From Bacteroidales bacterium (GTDB lineage Bacteria; Bacteroidota; Bacteroidia; Bacteroidales; UBA932): a stretch of DNA of 64,000 nucleotides. The position numbers were made by a program, and so were the translations under genes. A model generated the notes under the pieces. The model worked only from the letters and a program-made list of their open reading frames with translations. It had not been told where the DNA came from and did no database searches. The stretch lies in the NCBI GenBank assembly GCA_017423025.1, contig JAFPGC010000019.1:1-64000 (forward strand), written 5' to 3'. Positions 7,227 to 14,297 of this stretch are shown here, in pieces (positions within the stretch are counted from its first letter, which is position 1; the number at the start of each line of letters is the position of its first letter).

Positions 7227-8093
7227 ATGAATAGAGACAAAATAATCCGTATCGCCCTTATTCTGGCCGGTCTGGCTACCCTGGCCTACTGCGTTTATGC
7301 CGGGTATAATCTGGGTAAGAAGGAGGTTCATCACCTGACCATTCTCCACGTTAACGACACGCACAGCCATATAGAACCGGACCGGGTGGGTATTTATAAA
7401 GGGATGGGCGGCCTGTTGGAAAGGACGGCGTACGTAGATTCCGTGCGCCAGGCCGATGGGGCCGAAAACGTGCTCCTGCTGCATGGGGGCGACTATTCGC
7501 AGGGCTCCACCTACTTTAACGAGTTCGGCACGGCCTATATGTTTGATGCCATCAATCGCCTCCAGTACGATGCCGTCACCCTGGGTAATCACGAGTTCGA
7601 CAATGGTATCGAGGCGTTGGGCGAGGCCCTTGCCGTCTGCAAAGTGCCTGTGGTGGTATGCAACTACGATTTCTCTCCCTTTGAGATTGGCAAGTATGTC
7701 AAGCCGTACACCATTGTGGAGAAGGCCGGGCTCAAGATTGGAATCATTGGCGTACTGTGCCCGCTGGGCAGTGTCCTGTCCGGAGATACGGCCAACCGCC
7801 TTCCCATGCTGGACATGGTTTCCTCCGTGCAGAAATATGCCGATGAACTGCGTCCGCAGTGCGACCTGGTCATAGTGCTGTCCCATATCGGCTACACCGA
7901 GCATGGCCCCGGTGAGATGACCGATCCGCAGCTTTGTGCCGCCACCCGGAACATCGACCTCTTTGTGGGCGGTCACTCCCATACTTTCATGGAAGAGGCG
8001 GCCTGGTGTCCCAACCTGGACGGCAAAAAAATTCCCATCACCCAGGCGGGATGGGAAGGAGTCTATATGGGAGAGTATAAAGTAACGATGTGA
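7227..8093 (+). CDS. Metallophosphatase (5'-nucleotidase catalytic domain)
   Basis: Calcineurin-like phosphoesterase half of a split 5'-nucleotidase. The N-terminal signal/anchor (IIRIALILAGLATLAYCVYAG) is followed by the metal-binding motifs LHVNDTHSH, GGDYSQGSTYF, LGNHEFDNG, VVLSHIGY-type and VGGHSHT. 288 residues, so the C-terminal substrate domain is missing here and supplied by the gene at 6336. Expected site of action is the periplasm; likely substrates are nucleoside 5'-phosphates. It is the last gene of the forward group and converges on yicC. Confidence 0.87.
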   Translation: MNRDKIIRIALILAGLATLAYCVYAGYNLGKKEVHHLTILHVNDTHSHIEPDRVGIYKGMGGLLERTAYVDSVRQADGAENVLLLHGGDYSQGSTYFNEFGTAYMFDAINRLQYDAVTLGNHEFDNGIEALGEALAVCKVPVVVCNYDFSPFEIGKYVKPYTIVEKAGLKIGIIGVLCPLGSVLSGDTANRLPMLDMVSSVQKYADELRPQCDLVIVLSHIGYTEHGPGEMTDPQLCAATRNIDLFVGGHSHTFMEEAAWCPNLDGKKIPITQAGWEGVYMGEYKVTM

Positions 8094-8132
8094 TTGATTC
8101 GAAGGACTATGGAGTGAAACGACTCAGGGGGT

Positions 8133-8152
8133 CTGGGGGATTAGGCCCCCAG
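8133..8152. terminator. Hairpin between convergent genes
   Basis: CTGGGGG-ATTAGG-CCCCCAG forms a 7 bp G+C stem. No T-run follows on either strand, so a simple Rho-independent terminator is not certain. It probably separates the 5'-nucleotidase and yicC transcripts. Confidence 0.5.
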
Positions 8153-8169
8153 TAAGTCGAAGACTTCTG

Positions 8170-8215
8170 GAGCAGAGCATGAATATCCTGACTATAGGAT
8201 ATTCATGCTCTGCTC
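8170..8215. repeat. Perfect 20 bp inverted repeat overlapping the yicC stop codon
   Basis: The arm at 8170-8189 (GAGCAGAGCATGAATATCCT) is the exact reverse complement of 8196-8215, with a 6 nt loop. The right arm encodes the last residues of YicC (EQSMNI) and the loop holds its stop codon. In RNA from either strand this is a very stable hairpin, so it may be a bidirectional terminator or protect a 3' end. Confidence 0.85.
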
Positions 8216-9091
8216 GCGGATTTTTTCGAGCTCGTCCTTCATTCTTACGACCAGCTGCTGAATGCCTGCGTGATTGGCCTTTGAGCCGGTGGTATTGATT
8301 TCCCGACCCATTTCCTGGATGATGAACCCCAGTTTCTTGCCAGGGAACGGGTCGGAATCTATTACCTCCATGAAGTACTTGCAGTGCTGGCGCAGGCGCA
8401 CCTTCTCTTCATTGATGTCGTACTTCTCCAGGTAGAAGATCATTTCCTGTTCCAGGCGGGAGGGGTCCGGCTTGGCGGCCAGATCGGCCAGGGCCTTGTC
8501 AAACTTTTCCCTCACCAGCTGGATGCGTTCCCCTTCCAGGGCTTCCACCTGGTCGTAAAGGGCCAGGATGCCCTTGACGCGGCCGGTGACATCGGCATAG
8601 AGGGCCTTGCCTTCGGTGGCACGGTAGGCGCAGAGTTGCTCCAGGGCGCTGTCCAGGGCGGCCGATACGGCGGGCCAGTCTTCGGGGGTGATGACATCGG
8701 CCTTCTTGGCGTCCACCACGTCGGGGAGACGGAGGATGCTGCTGGCGAGGATGCTGCCCACGCCGGGGTCTTTCAGGAAGGTCTTGGTGAAGACGGTTTC
8801 CTTGTCAAGGGCCGCCACGGTGCTTTTCCAGTAGTCGTGGAAAGCCTCGGCATTGATGCTGTGGGCGGCGTCGCCGGCCTTGGGTTCGTAGGTGATGAAC
8901 AGGTCTATGGTTCCCCGTACCAGCTTATCGGCCAGACGTTTGCGCACTTCCAGGTCCTTGTCCTTGGGCAGGAGGGAACTCTTGATGGAGATGTCGGCGC
9001 TCTTGGCGTTGAGGGTGCGGATTTCAAGCGTGAGCTTGCCGCTGAGGATGGTGGCTTCGGCCTTGCCGTAGCCGGTCATGGATTGGATCAT
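8192..9091 (-). CDS. yicC: YicC family endoribonuclease
   Basis: YicC/YloC proteins are endoribonucleases acting on RNA in the cytoplasm (established for E. coli and Bacillus members). The diagnostic start MIQSMTGYGKAEA, the middle SLLPKDKDLEVRKRLADKLVRGTID, and the C-terminal block DINEEKVRLRQHCKYFME and PGKKLGFIIQEMGREINTTGSKAN are all present. 299 residues, full length. It is transcribed away from recA and converges on the nucleotidase genes. Its 3' end lies in a perfect inverted repeat. A TAnnTTTG-type element faces it (9111-9118, read on the minus strand). Confidence 0.92.
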   Translation of the reverse strand: MIQSMTGYGKAEATILSGKLTLEIRTLNAKSADISIKSSLLPKDKDLEVRKRLADKLVRGTIDLFITYEPKAGDAAHSINAEAFHDYWKSTVAALDKETVFTKTFLKDPGVGSILASSILRLPDVVDAKKADVITPEDWPAVSAALDSALEQLCAYRATEGKALYADVTGRVKGILALYDQVEALEGERIQLVREKFDKALADLAAKPDPSRLEQEMIFYLEKYDINEEKVRLRQHCKYFMEVIDSDPFPGKKLGFIIQEMGREINTTGSKANHAGIQQLVVRMKDELEKIREQSMNIL

Positions 9092-9110
9092 AGCTTATTC
9101 TTTTCGCCTG

Positions 9111-9118
9111 CAAAATTA
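9111..9118 (-). promoter_or_regulatory. Possible -7 element of yicC
   Basis: On the minus strand this reads TAATTTTG, fitting TAnnTTTG, about 20 nt before the start codon. I see no clear TTG at the expected upstream distance, so confidence is limited. Confidence 0.45.
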
Positions 9119-9129
9119 CTAATTATTTC

Positions 9130-9162
9130 TTGTTTTTAATTCCTGAGTTTTCGTTATCTTTG
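9130..9162 (+). promoter_or_regulatory. recA promoter
   Basis: TTG at 9130 and TATCTTTG at 9155-9162, 22 nt apart, fit the Bacteroidota consensus at the long end of the spacing. I saw no LexA-type palindrome by eye between here and the start codon. Confidence 0.6.
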
Positions 9163-9203
9163 TAGATGCGGTTTAGGATGCCCGCGAACTAACATTAATT
9201 TGA

Positions 9204-10235
9204 ATGAGTATGGCAAAAGAAGCTGAAGGAACTGGAATCAACGCCGCCAAACTGAAGGCGCTCCAGGCTACCATCGACAAAATTGAAAAAGACTACGGAA
9301 AGGGTACCATCATGAAGCTGGGAGACCAGCCGGAATGGGATTCCTCACAGGTCATCCCCAGCGGTTCCATTTCCCTGGACCATGCCCTGGGCATCGGCGG
9401 TTATCCCAAAGGCCGCATCATCGAGATTTACGGTCCGGAGAGCTCCGGTAAGACTACGCTGGCCATCCACGCCATCGCAGAGGCCCAGAAGGCCGGTGGC
9501 ATTGCCGCCATCATCGACGCAGAGCATGCCTTCGACCGCACCTACGCCAAATCCCTGGGCGTAGATCTGGACACGCTGCTCATCTCCCAGCCGGACAACG
9601 GAGAACAGGCCCTCGAGATTGCTGACAACCTCATCCGCAGCGGTGCCGTGGATATCGTGGTCATCGACTCCGTGGCCGCCCTCACCCCCCGAGCCGAGAT
9701 TGAAGGAGAGATGGGAGACAACAAGGTCGGCCTGCAGGCCCGCCTGATGAGCCAGGCCCTGAGAAAACTCACCGCCAACATCTCCAAGACCAATACCTGC
9801 TGCATCTTCATCAACCAGCTGCGTGAGAAGATCGGCATCATGTTCGGCAACCCCGAAACCACCACCGGCGGTAACGCCCTCAAATTCTACGCTTCCGTGC
9901 GCCTGGACATCCGCCGCACCACCCAGATCAAGGATGGGGAAGAGGCCCTGGGCAACCACGTGAAGGTAAAGGTGGTCAAGAACAAGATGGCCCCGCCTTT
10001 CAAGAAGGCCGAGTTCGACATCGTCTTCGGCGAAGGCATCTCCCGCTCCGGAGAAATTGTGGACCTTGGCGTAGAACTGGGCATCATCCAGAAGTCCGGT
10101 TCCTGGTTCTCCTACAACGAGACCAAACTGGCCCAGGGCCGCGAAGCCGTGAAGAAACTCATGCTGGACAACCCGGAACTGGCCGAAGAAATCGAGGCCA
10201 AGATCCGCGAAGCCCTGGCCAACGTCCAGGACTAG
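9204..10235 (+). CDS. recA: Recombinase RecA
   Basis: ATP-dependent strand exchange and SOS co-protease. Walker [10 protein letters not shown] near residue 75, IIDAEHAFD, the Walker B region [36 protein letters not shown] (L2-loop flank), [28 protein letters not shown] and the C-terminal domain are all intact. 343 residues, usual length. In-frame ATGs at 9204 and 9210 are both possible; 9204 is kept as the longer. Codon use is strongly biased, as expected for an abundant protein. A hairpin terminator follows. Confidence 0.97.
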   Translation: MSMAKEAEGTGINAAKLKALQATIDKIEKDYGKGTIMKLGDQPEWDSSQVIPSGSISLDHALGIGGYPKGRIIEIYGPESSGKTTLAIHAIAEAQKAGGIAAIIDAEHAFDRTYAKSLGVDLDTLLISQPDNGEQALEIADNLIRSGAVDIVVIDSVAALTPRAEIEGEMGDNKVGLQARLMSQALRKLTANISKTNTCCIFINQLREKIGIMFGNPETTTGGNALKFYASVRLDIRRTTQIKDGEEALGNHVKVKVVKNKMAPPFKKAEFDIVFGEGISRSGEIVDLGVELGIIQKSGSWFSYNETKLAQGREAVKKLMLDNPELAEEIEAKIREALANVQD

Positions 10236-10260
10236 TTATTAGGTCTTTTAGAACTTTTGC

Positions 10261-10290
10261 AGAGCGACCCGGTTTGGGCCGCTCTGTTTC
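10261..10290 (+). terminator. recA terminator
   Basis: AGAGCG and CGCTCT arms enclose an inner CCC/GGG pairing, followed by TTTCGTTCT. It lies 25 nt after the recA stop. Confidence 0.7.
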
Positions 10291-10310
10291 GTTCTCCCTT
10301 GCCCCCGTGT

Positions 10311-10400
10311 GGGATCTTCGCCACAATACGGCCCAAAATCAATTTAAGATTCTCATCCCGCGGAATCTTAACCATAATATGACCCGAAATCAATTTAAGA
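10311..10400 (-). repeat. Two tandem copies of repeat family B at the RAYT 3' end
   Basis: Copy 1 (10311-10350) and copy 2 (10362-10400) share the pattern GGATCTT…CCAtAATA…GCCC(G/A)AAATCAATTTAAGA, about 39 bp each. They carry terminal inverted bases (ATCTT/AAGAT). Copy 2 contains the TAA of the transposase gene. Related copies occur at 15181-15220 and three times in 58709-58848. The position directly at a RAYT gene is typical of REP sequences and their transposase. Confidence 0.8.
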
Positions 10401-11318
10401 GCCGAACCTTACCCCATAATCCTTAGAGCGGAGAGCTTGGGAGATGGTTAGTTCAGACATAAACAGGGCTTGAGACAGTTGGTAGGCAGTGAGCCCAAGC
10501 ATCTCGTTCAGGCGCACAGCCACCTTGCACTTTTCATCTTGTGAAATAGATTTGAACGGGCGTCCGGGGTAGGTGTTGCGCAGTTCCGTGTTCACGAGAT
10601 CACGTATCTCGGCCTCTGAAAACTCCACTACTTCCTCCAGGCTCCTGGCAATCATCACCATGGTTTCGTATTCTTTGACCAGACGCGTCAAATACTCTTT
10701 TGCCGATGAGAAGAGCTTCTCCACTTTATCGGCCTGTATGTAATTACGGGGCAGGATTCCCAGAACCGGGTGGATTTCCCAATTGTAGGGTAGTTTTTCG
10801 TTGGAGCCGGCCATTCGTCTGACATCGGCCTTATGCATGGCCGATACTTGATTGCCCCGGATGAAATCTGCCAATTCATTGAAATACAGATAGCCCGAGC
10901 CCCATAGATGACCGCCTGGAATGCAAAAGTCTTTTTCGTAGGGGTTGCGCAAGGTATACAGGATTTGCGATTTCAGGGCATCCAGGTCAGGAATCGGGAT
11001 GATTTTGAAGCCGTAGTCTTCTGGCAGGGCAGGGTATCCCCGTCTTAGCAGCTGCTCCGACAGACGCCTTTTGATAAAGGAAAAAGTGCGTATACATTGT
11101 TCTCCCGTTCCCCGGATGATTAGATGCAAGTGATTGGGCATCAGTTCGAAGGCATAGACCAGTATGCCGAACTTCAAATATGCCAAAGCAATGGAAGCCA
11201 TTCCCAGGCGGTAATCTTCAGGTGTATGGAAAAGCCATCGGCCCTCCAGGCGGTCCAAACAAAGGTGATAGTAGCCATCAGGCAGCTCCCGATATACGTT
11301 TCGCTCTTTCTGGTTCAT
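10395..11318 (-). CDS. REP-associated tyrosine transposase (RAYT, Y1_Tnp family)
   Basis: HUH single-strand endonuclease family related to IS200/IS605 transposases. RAYTs are single-copy, vertically kept proteins that process or spread REP palindromes (established for E. coli TnpA-REP and Pseudomonas). The HUH motif is MPNHLHLI, His 63 and His 65. The candidate nucleophile is Tyr121 in ILYTLRNP, with Tyr127 as the alternative. The protein is 307 residues: the Y1 domain fills the first ~150, and a long C-terminal part ends in a helix-turn-helix-like segment (LTAYQLSQALF…TISQALR). I see no IS ends around it. Tandem family B repeats sit at its stop codon, so those are the best candidate substrates. 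Confidence 0.85.
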   Translation of the reverse strand: MNQKERNVYRELPDGYYHLCLDRLEGRWLFHTPEDYRLGMASIALAYLKFGILVYAFELMPNHLHLIIRGTGEQCIRTFSFIKRRLSEQLLRRGYPALPEDYGFKIIPIPDLDALKSQILYTLRNPYEKDFCIPGGHLWGSGYLYFNELADFIRGNQVSAMHKADVRRMAGSNEKLPYNWEIHPVLGILPRNYIQADKVEKLFSSAKEYLTRLVKEYETMVMIARSLEEVVEFSEAEIRDLVNTELRNTYPGRPFKSISQDEKCKVAVRLNEMLGLTAYQLSQALFMSELTISQALRSKDYGVRFGS

Positions 11319-11426
11319 CTTTTTTGGCTCAACTTACATCTACCTTTGCGCTTTTCCTAGCATCGTAAGAAATAAAGTGTTGTTTTACATTCTTTTTGTT
11401 GAATTCACCGATTATTTGGTGGAATC

Positions 11427-11459
11427 TTGAACAAGAATCTTTTGAAAATGCTATTTTTG
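11427..11459 (+). promoter_or_regulatory. Promoter of the YhfC-like gene
   Basis: TTG at 11427 and TATTTTTG at 11452-11459, 22 nt apart; the start codon follows 22 nt later. A second TACCTTTG at 11341-11348 in the same intergenic stretch could be an additional upstream -7 element. Confidence 0.55.
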
Positions 11460-11481
11460 TGAACAATAAAAGAGATTAGCT

Positions 11482-12264
11482 ATGGTCCCCTTTGCTTCTA
11501 TAGTGTCGATGGCGGTTGCCGCCGTAGTGGGCATTGCAACTCCCATCCTGCTGGGCTGGTGGCTGGTTAAAAAGTATCAGATGAGAACCACGCCCATTAT
11601 GGTGGGTGCCGGTGTCTTTGTGATCTTTGCCCTGGTGCTGGAGCCCATTGTCCATCAGATTGTTTTGAAAGGACCTTCAGGGGCAACCATTCAGGGAAAC
11701 ATTTGGTATTACGCACTTTATGGCGGTCTCATGGCAGCCCTTTTCGAAGAGTCGGGCCGGTTCCTGGCCATGAAGTACGTCCTCAAGAAAGAACCCGACG
11801 GCCTCCTGACAGGCGTCAGTTATGGAATAGGCCACGGCGGCACGGAAATGCTCATGATCTTCGGCCTTTCCATGATTTCCAACCTCGTCGTATCGGCCCT
11901 GATCAATAGCGGTCAGGCCGATACTATCCTCGCCAGCGTCCCCGCAGAGGCAAAGGCGCAGGCAGAGGCGCAGTTCGCCCAGCTGGAAAGTTTGAGCGCC
12001 GGCACTTTGCTTCTGGGTTTGTGGGAGCGGATATCGGCCCTTATCTTACAGATAGGCCTTTCCCTGATGGTTTGGACGGCGGTGCGCCGGGGTGGCAAAT
12101 GGCTCTGGCTTCTTGCTGCCGCCTTTATGCTTCACTTCGTTGTGGATGCCGTTGCCGTGATTCTGTCCAAATCTGTAAGCACCTGGGCCGTAGAGATCGT
12201 AATCTTTGCCATGGCTCTGGCTGTGGGTTCCATCGGCCTTAACCTTTATCGCTCCCGGTCTTAG
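11482..12264 (+). CDS. YhfC family putative glutamic-type intramembrane protease
   Basis: Multi-pass membrane protein of 260 residues, with about eight hydrophobic segments starting with FASIVSMAVAAVVGIATPILLGWW. The family-defining positions are LFEESGRF (the EE pair, near residue 88) and YGIGHGGTEM (near 113-122), which fit the CPBP/YhfC-type active site. That assignment is family knowledge; substrates are unknown. The gene has its own promoter and stands alone between the RAYT and tdk, converging on tdk with 7 nt between stop codons. Two rare-codon ATCGGCC words occur in it (GTA at 11890, ATA at 12031). Confidence 0.75.
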   Translation: MVPFASIVSMAVAAVVGIATPILLGWWLVKKYQMRTTPIMVGAGVFVIFALVLEPIVHQIVLKGPSGATIQGNIWYYALYGGLMAALFEESGRFLAMKYVLKKEPDGLLTGVSYGIGHGGTEMLMIFGLSMISNLVVSALINSGQADTILASVPAEAKAQAEAQFAQLESLSAGTLLLGLWERISALILQIGLSLMVWTAVRRGGKWLWLLAAAFMLHFVVDAVAVILSKSVSTWAVEIVIFAMALAVGSIGLNLYRSRS

Positions 12265-12271
12265 TTGAATT

Positions 12272-12847
12272 TTACGCGTTGTCCTCGGCGAGGGCTTTCT
12301 GGTAGCACTCGCGGCAGAGGGGCTCGTAGGTGTCTTTTTCTCCCAGGACCACCAGCTTCTTGGAGTCGGAGAGGCGGTGGGAGTGGTTGGCCAGGGAGCC
12401 GCAGCGGACGCAGATGGCGTGCACTTTCTGCACATCTTCCGCTATGGCCATGAGCCCGGGCATGGGGCCGAAGGGCTTGCCCAGATAGTCCGTATCCAGA
12501 CCGGCGATGATGACGCGGATGCCCCGGTTGGCCAGGGTCTGGCAAACGTCGATGATGCTTTCGTCGAAGAACTGGGCTTCGTCGATGCCCACGACCTGCA
12601 CGTCAGGCTCTATCTGAAGCATGCGGGACGGGCTTTTGATGGGAGTACAGGAAATGCTGTGGGAATCGTGGGAAACAACGTCCAGTTCTGAATAGCGCTT
12701 GTCTACCGTGGGCTTGAAAGTGGCTATTTTCTGCTTGGCGAACTGGGCTCTCTTGAGCCTTCTGATAAGCTCTTCGGTTTTGCCGGAGAACATGGATCCG
12801 CAAATTACCTCAATGCAACCCGATTTTTTTGAATTTTCCAAAAACAT
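12272..12847 (-). CDS. tdk: Thymidine kinase
   Basis: Phosphorylates thymidine to dTMP (salvage). P-loop [14 protein letters not shown], the lasso/Mg region [23 protein letters not shown], and the zinc-binding cysteines in ICVRCG and LCRECY are all present (type II TK). The start is set at the internal ATG 12847 ([14 protein letters not shown]). A longer reading from 12886 exists, but a good promoter (TTTG, 19 nt, TAAATTTG on the minus strand at 12904-12874) would begin transcription downstream of that ATG. The resulting 191-residue protein matches the family length. It is divergent from the gene at 12889. Confidence 0.92.
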   Translation of the reverse strand: MFLENSKKSGCIEVICGSMFSGKTEELIRRLKRAQFAKQKIATFKPTVDKRYSELDVVSHDSHSISCTPIKSPSRMLQIEPDVQVVGIDEAQFFDESIIDVCQTLANRGIRVIIAGLDTDYLGKPFGPMPGLMAIAEDVQKVHAICVRCGSLANHSHRLSDSKKLVVLGEKDTYEPLCRECYQKALAEDNA

Positions 12848-12860
12848 TTCCGTATCTTTG
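12828..12860 (+). promoter_or_regulatory. Promoter of the coiled-coil/PE-rich gene
   Basis: TTTG at 12828-12831 and TATCTTTG at 12853-12860, 21 nt apart. It lies inside the 5' end of tdk, so the two divergent promoters interleave. Confidence 0.65.
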
Positions 12861-12873
12861 TTGTTGTTGACTA

Positions 12874-12904
12874 CAAATTTAGTCATTTATGGAGAAAAGT
12901 CAAA
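12874..12904 (-). promoter_or_regulatory. tdk promoter
   Basis: On the minus strand: TTTG (12904-12901), 19 nt, TAAATTTG (12881-12874), an exact fit to the consensus. The -33 element lies in the coding start of the divergent gene at 12889. This decides the tdk start at 12847. Confidence 0.75.
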
Positions 12905-13563
12905 CAGATTTGCTGCAACAATTCCAAGAAGAAATCGCAGCCCTGAAACAGCGAATCGAGGCCCTGGAATCGCAAATCACTGCCCTTCAGGCAGGTGAAT
13001 TTGTGGCCGATGATGAAGCCGTGGATTTCACCGATATAGAGATAGGAGTAGAGGTGGCCGATGTCCCCGTGGAAGAGCCCGCTGCCGCTCCCGAACCGGA
13101 GCCCGTGCAGGAGGAAGTTCCCTTCACGGAAGAGCCTGCAGCCGAACCTGTCGCTGAGCCTGAGCCCGTGGCTGAGCCCGTCGCGGTCCCCGAGGAGACT
13201 CCCGATCCCATCTTTGCCCCGGAGCCGGAACCTGCGCCTGCCCCGGAACCGGAGCCGGCACCATCGGCCCCTAAGACGCCGGCTGCAGAGGACGATACCG
13301 TCCGTCTGCCCTGGCGCACGGACAAGCCGGGTCTGTCGGTTAAGAACATCCGCAGCGGCATCAGCCTGCTGGACCGTGCGCTGTTCATCGGCACCCTCTT
13401 CAAGGAAGACTTTGCCCTGTATGACCAGACCATAGCAGACCTCAACGCCATGTCCACCCTGGACGAGGCCGTGGATTACATCCGCGAGCATTTCCCGTCC
13501 TGGAATCTCAAGAGCGACGTGGTGTACCACTTCATGATGAGCGTCCGCAAGAAACTGGGTTAG
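12889..13563 (+). CDS. Hypothetical protein with coiled coil, acidic Pro-Glu-Ala linker and conserved C-terminal domain
   Basis: 224 residues. Residues about 5-40 form a coiled coil (QQFQEEIAALKQRIEALESQ). Residues about 60-135 are a low-complexity linker of PEP/EPVAEP repeats, very acidic. The last ~80 residues form a folded-looking domain (VKNIRSGISLLDRALFIGTLF… to HFMMSVRKKLG). I do not recognise a named family with confidence; similar small proteins occur next to rsmI or tdk in Bacteroidales as hypotheticals. It has no signal peptide. The stop codon shares a base with the rsmI GTG start, so the two are translationally linked. It may be a scaffold or envelope/DNA tether, but that is a guess. 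Confidence 0.75.
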   Translation: MEKSQTDLLQQFQEEIAALKQRIEALESQITALQAGEFVADDEAVDFTDIEIGVEVADVPVEEPAAAPEPEPVQEEVPFTEEPAAEPVAEPEPVAEPVAVPEETPDPIFAPEPEPAPAPEPEPAPSAPKTPAAEDDTVRLPWRTDKPGLSVKNIRSGISLLDRALFIGTLFKEDFALYDQTIADLNAMSTLDEAVDYIREHFPSWNLKSDVVYHFMMSVRKKLG

Positions 13564-14297
13564 TGGCGGGGATCCTTTATATCGTACCCACGCCGGTGGG
13601 GAATCTTCAGGACATGACCTTCCGGGCCGTAGAAGTCCTGAAGGAGGCCGATCTGATCCTGGCCGAAGATACCCGCACCAGTTCGGTCCTGCTCAAGCAT
13701 TTTGACATTCATCGGCCCCTCCAGAGCCATCACAAGTTCAATGAACACCAGACGGTGGAACTGGTGAAAGAGCGTATTCTGGCGGGGCTCAACGTGGCCC
13801 TCATCTCGGACGCCGGCACACCCGGCATCTCGGATCCGGGCTTTTTGCTGGCCCGTACCTGCGCCGAGGAAGGCATTGAAGTCCAGACCCTTCCGGGCGC
13901 CACGGCCTGTATTCCCGCCCTCGTTTCCAGCGGCCTTCCCTGCGATAAGTTCGCCTTCGAAGGCTTCCTTCCGCAGAAGAAAGGGCGGCAAACCCTGCTG
14001 GCTTCCCTGGCCAGTGAAACCCGAACCATGGTCTTTTATGAGTCCCCCTACCGGCTGGTCAAGACGCTGGAACAACTGGCCGCCGCTTTTGGGGAGGACA
14101 GGCGCTGCTCGGTAGCGCGGGAAATCTCGAAGGTGCACGAAGAGCATCGCAGAGGCACTTTGGCCCAGGTGGCGGACTGGTTCCGCGCCCACGAACCCAA
14201 AGGCGAGATTGTGATAGTTGTAGCCGGGGCCCATCCGGCGAAACCCGCTAAAGAGAGGCGTTATGGGGGAGGGGAAGAAGAAACAGCAGCCGACTAG
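13563..14297 (+). CDS. rsmI: 16S rRNA (cytidine-2'-O)-methyltransferase RsmI
   Basis: Methylates the 2'-O of C1402 of 16S rRNA. Tetrapyrrole-methylase fold with the RsmI motifs: LYIVPTPVGNLQDMTFRA at the start, LILAEDTRTSSVLLKHF, ALISDAGTPGISDPG, LPGATACIPALVSSGL and FYESPYRLVKTLEQL. 244 residues. The start is a GTG at 13563 that overlaps the previous TAG by one base. The 3' end overlaps the next gene by 35 nt. Normal family length, no damage seen. Confidence 0.93.
   Translation: MAGILYIVPTPVGNLQDMTFRAVEVLKEADLILAEDTRTSSVLLKHFDIHRPLQSHHKFNEHQTVELVKERILAGLNVALISDAGTPGISDPGFLLARTCAEEGIEVQTLPGATACIPALVSSGLPCDKFAFEGFLPQKKGRQTLLASLASETRTMVFYESPYRLVKTLEQLAAAFGEDRRCSVAREISKVHEEHRRGTLAQVADWFRAHEPKGEIVIVVAGAHPAKPAKERRYGGGEEETAAD

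Noticed and set aside
10395..11318. The RAYT as a complete IS200/IS605 insertion sequence
   Set aside because: No left and right end hairpins of IS type, no second ORF, and the repeat context fits a resident RAYT.
12848..12886. Longer start of thymidine kinase at 12886
   Set aside because: The tdk -7 element lies between the two ATGs, so the first would not be transcribed, and family members begin near the second.
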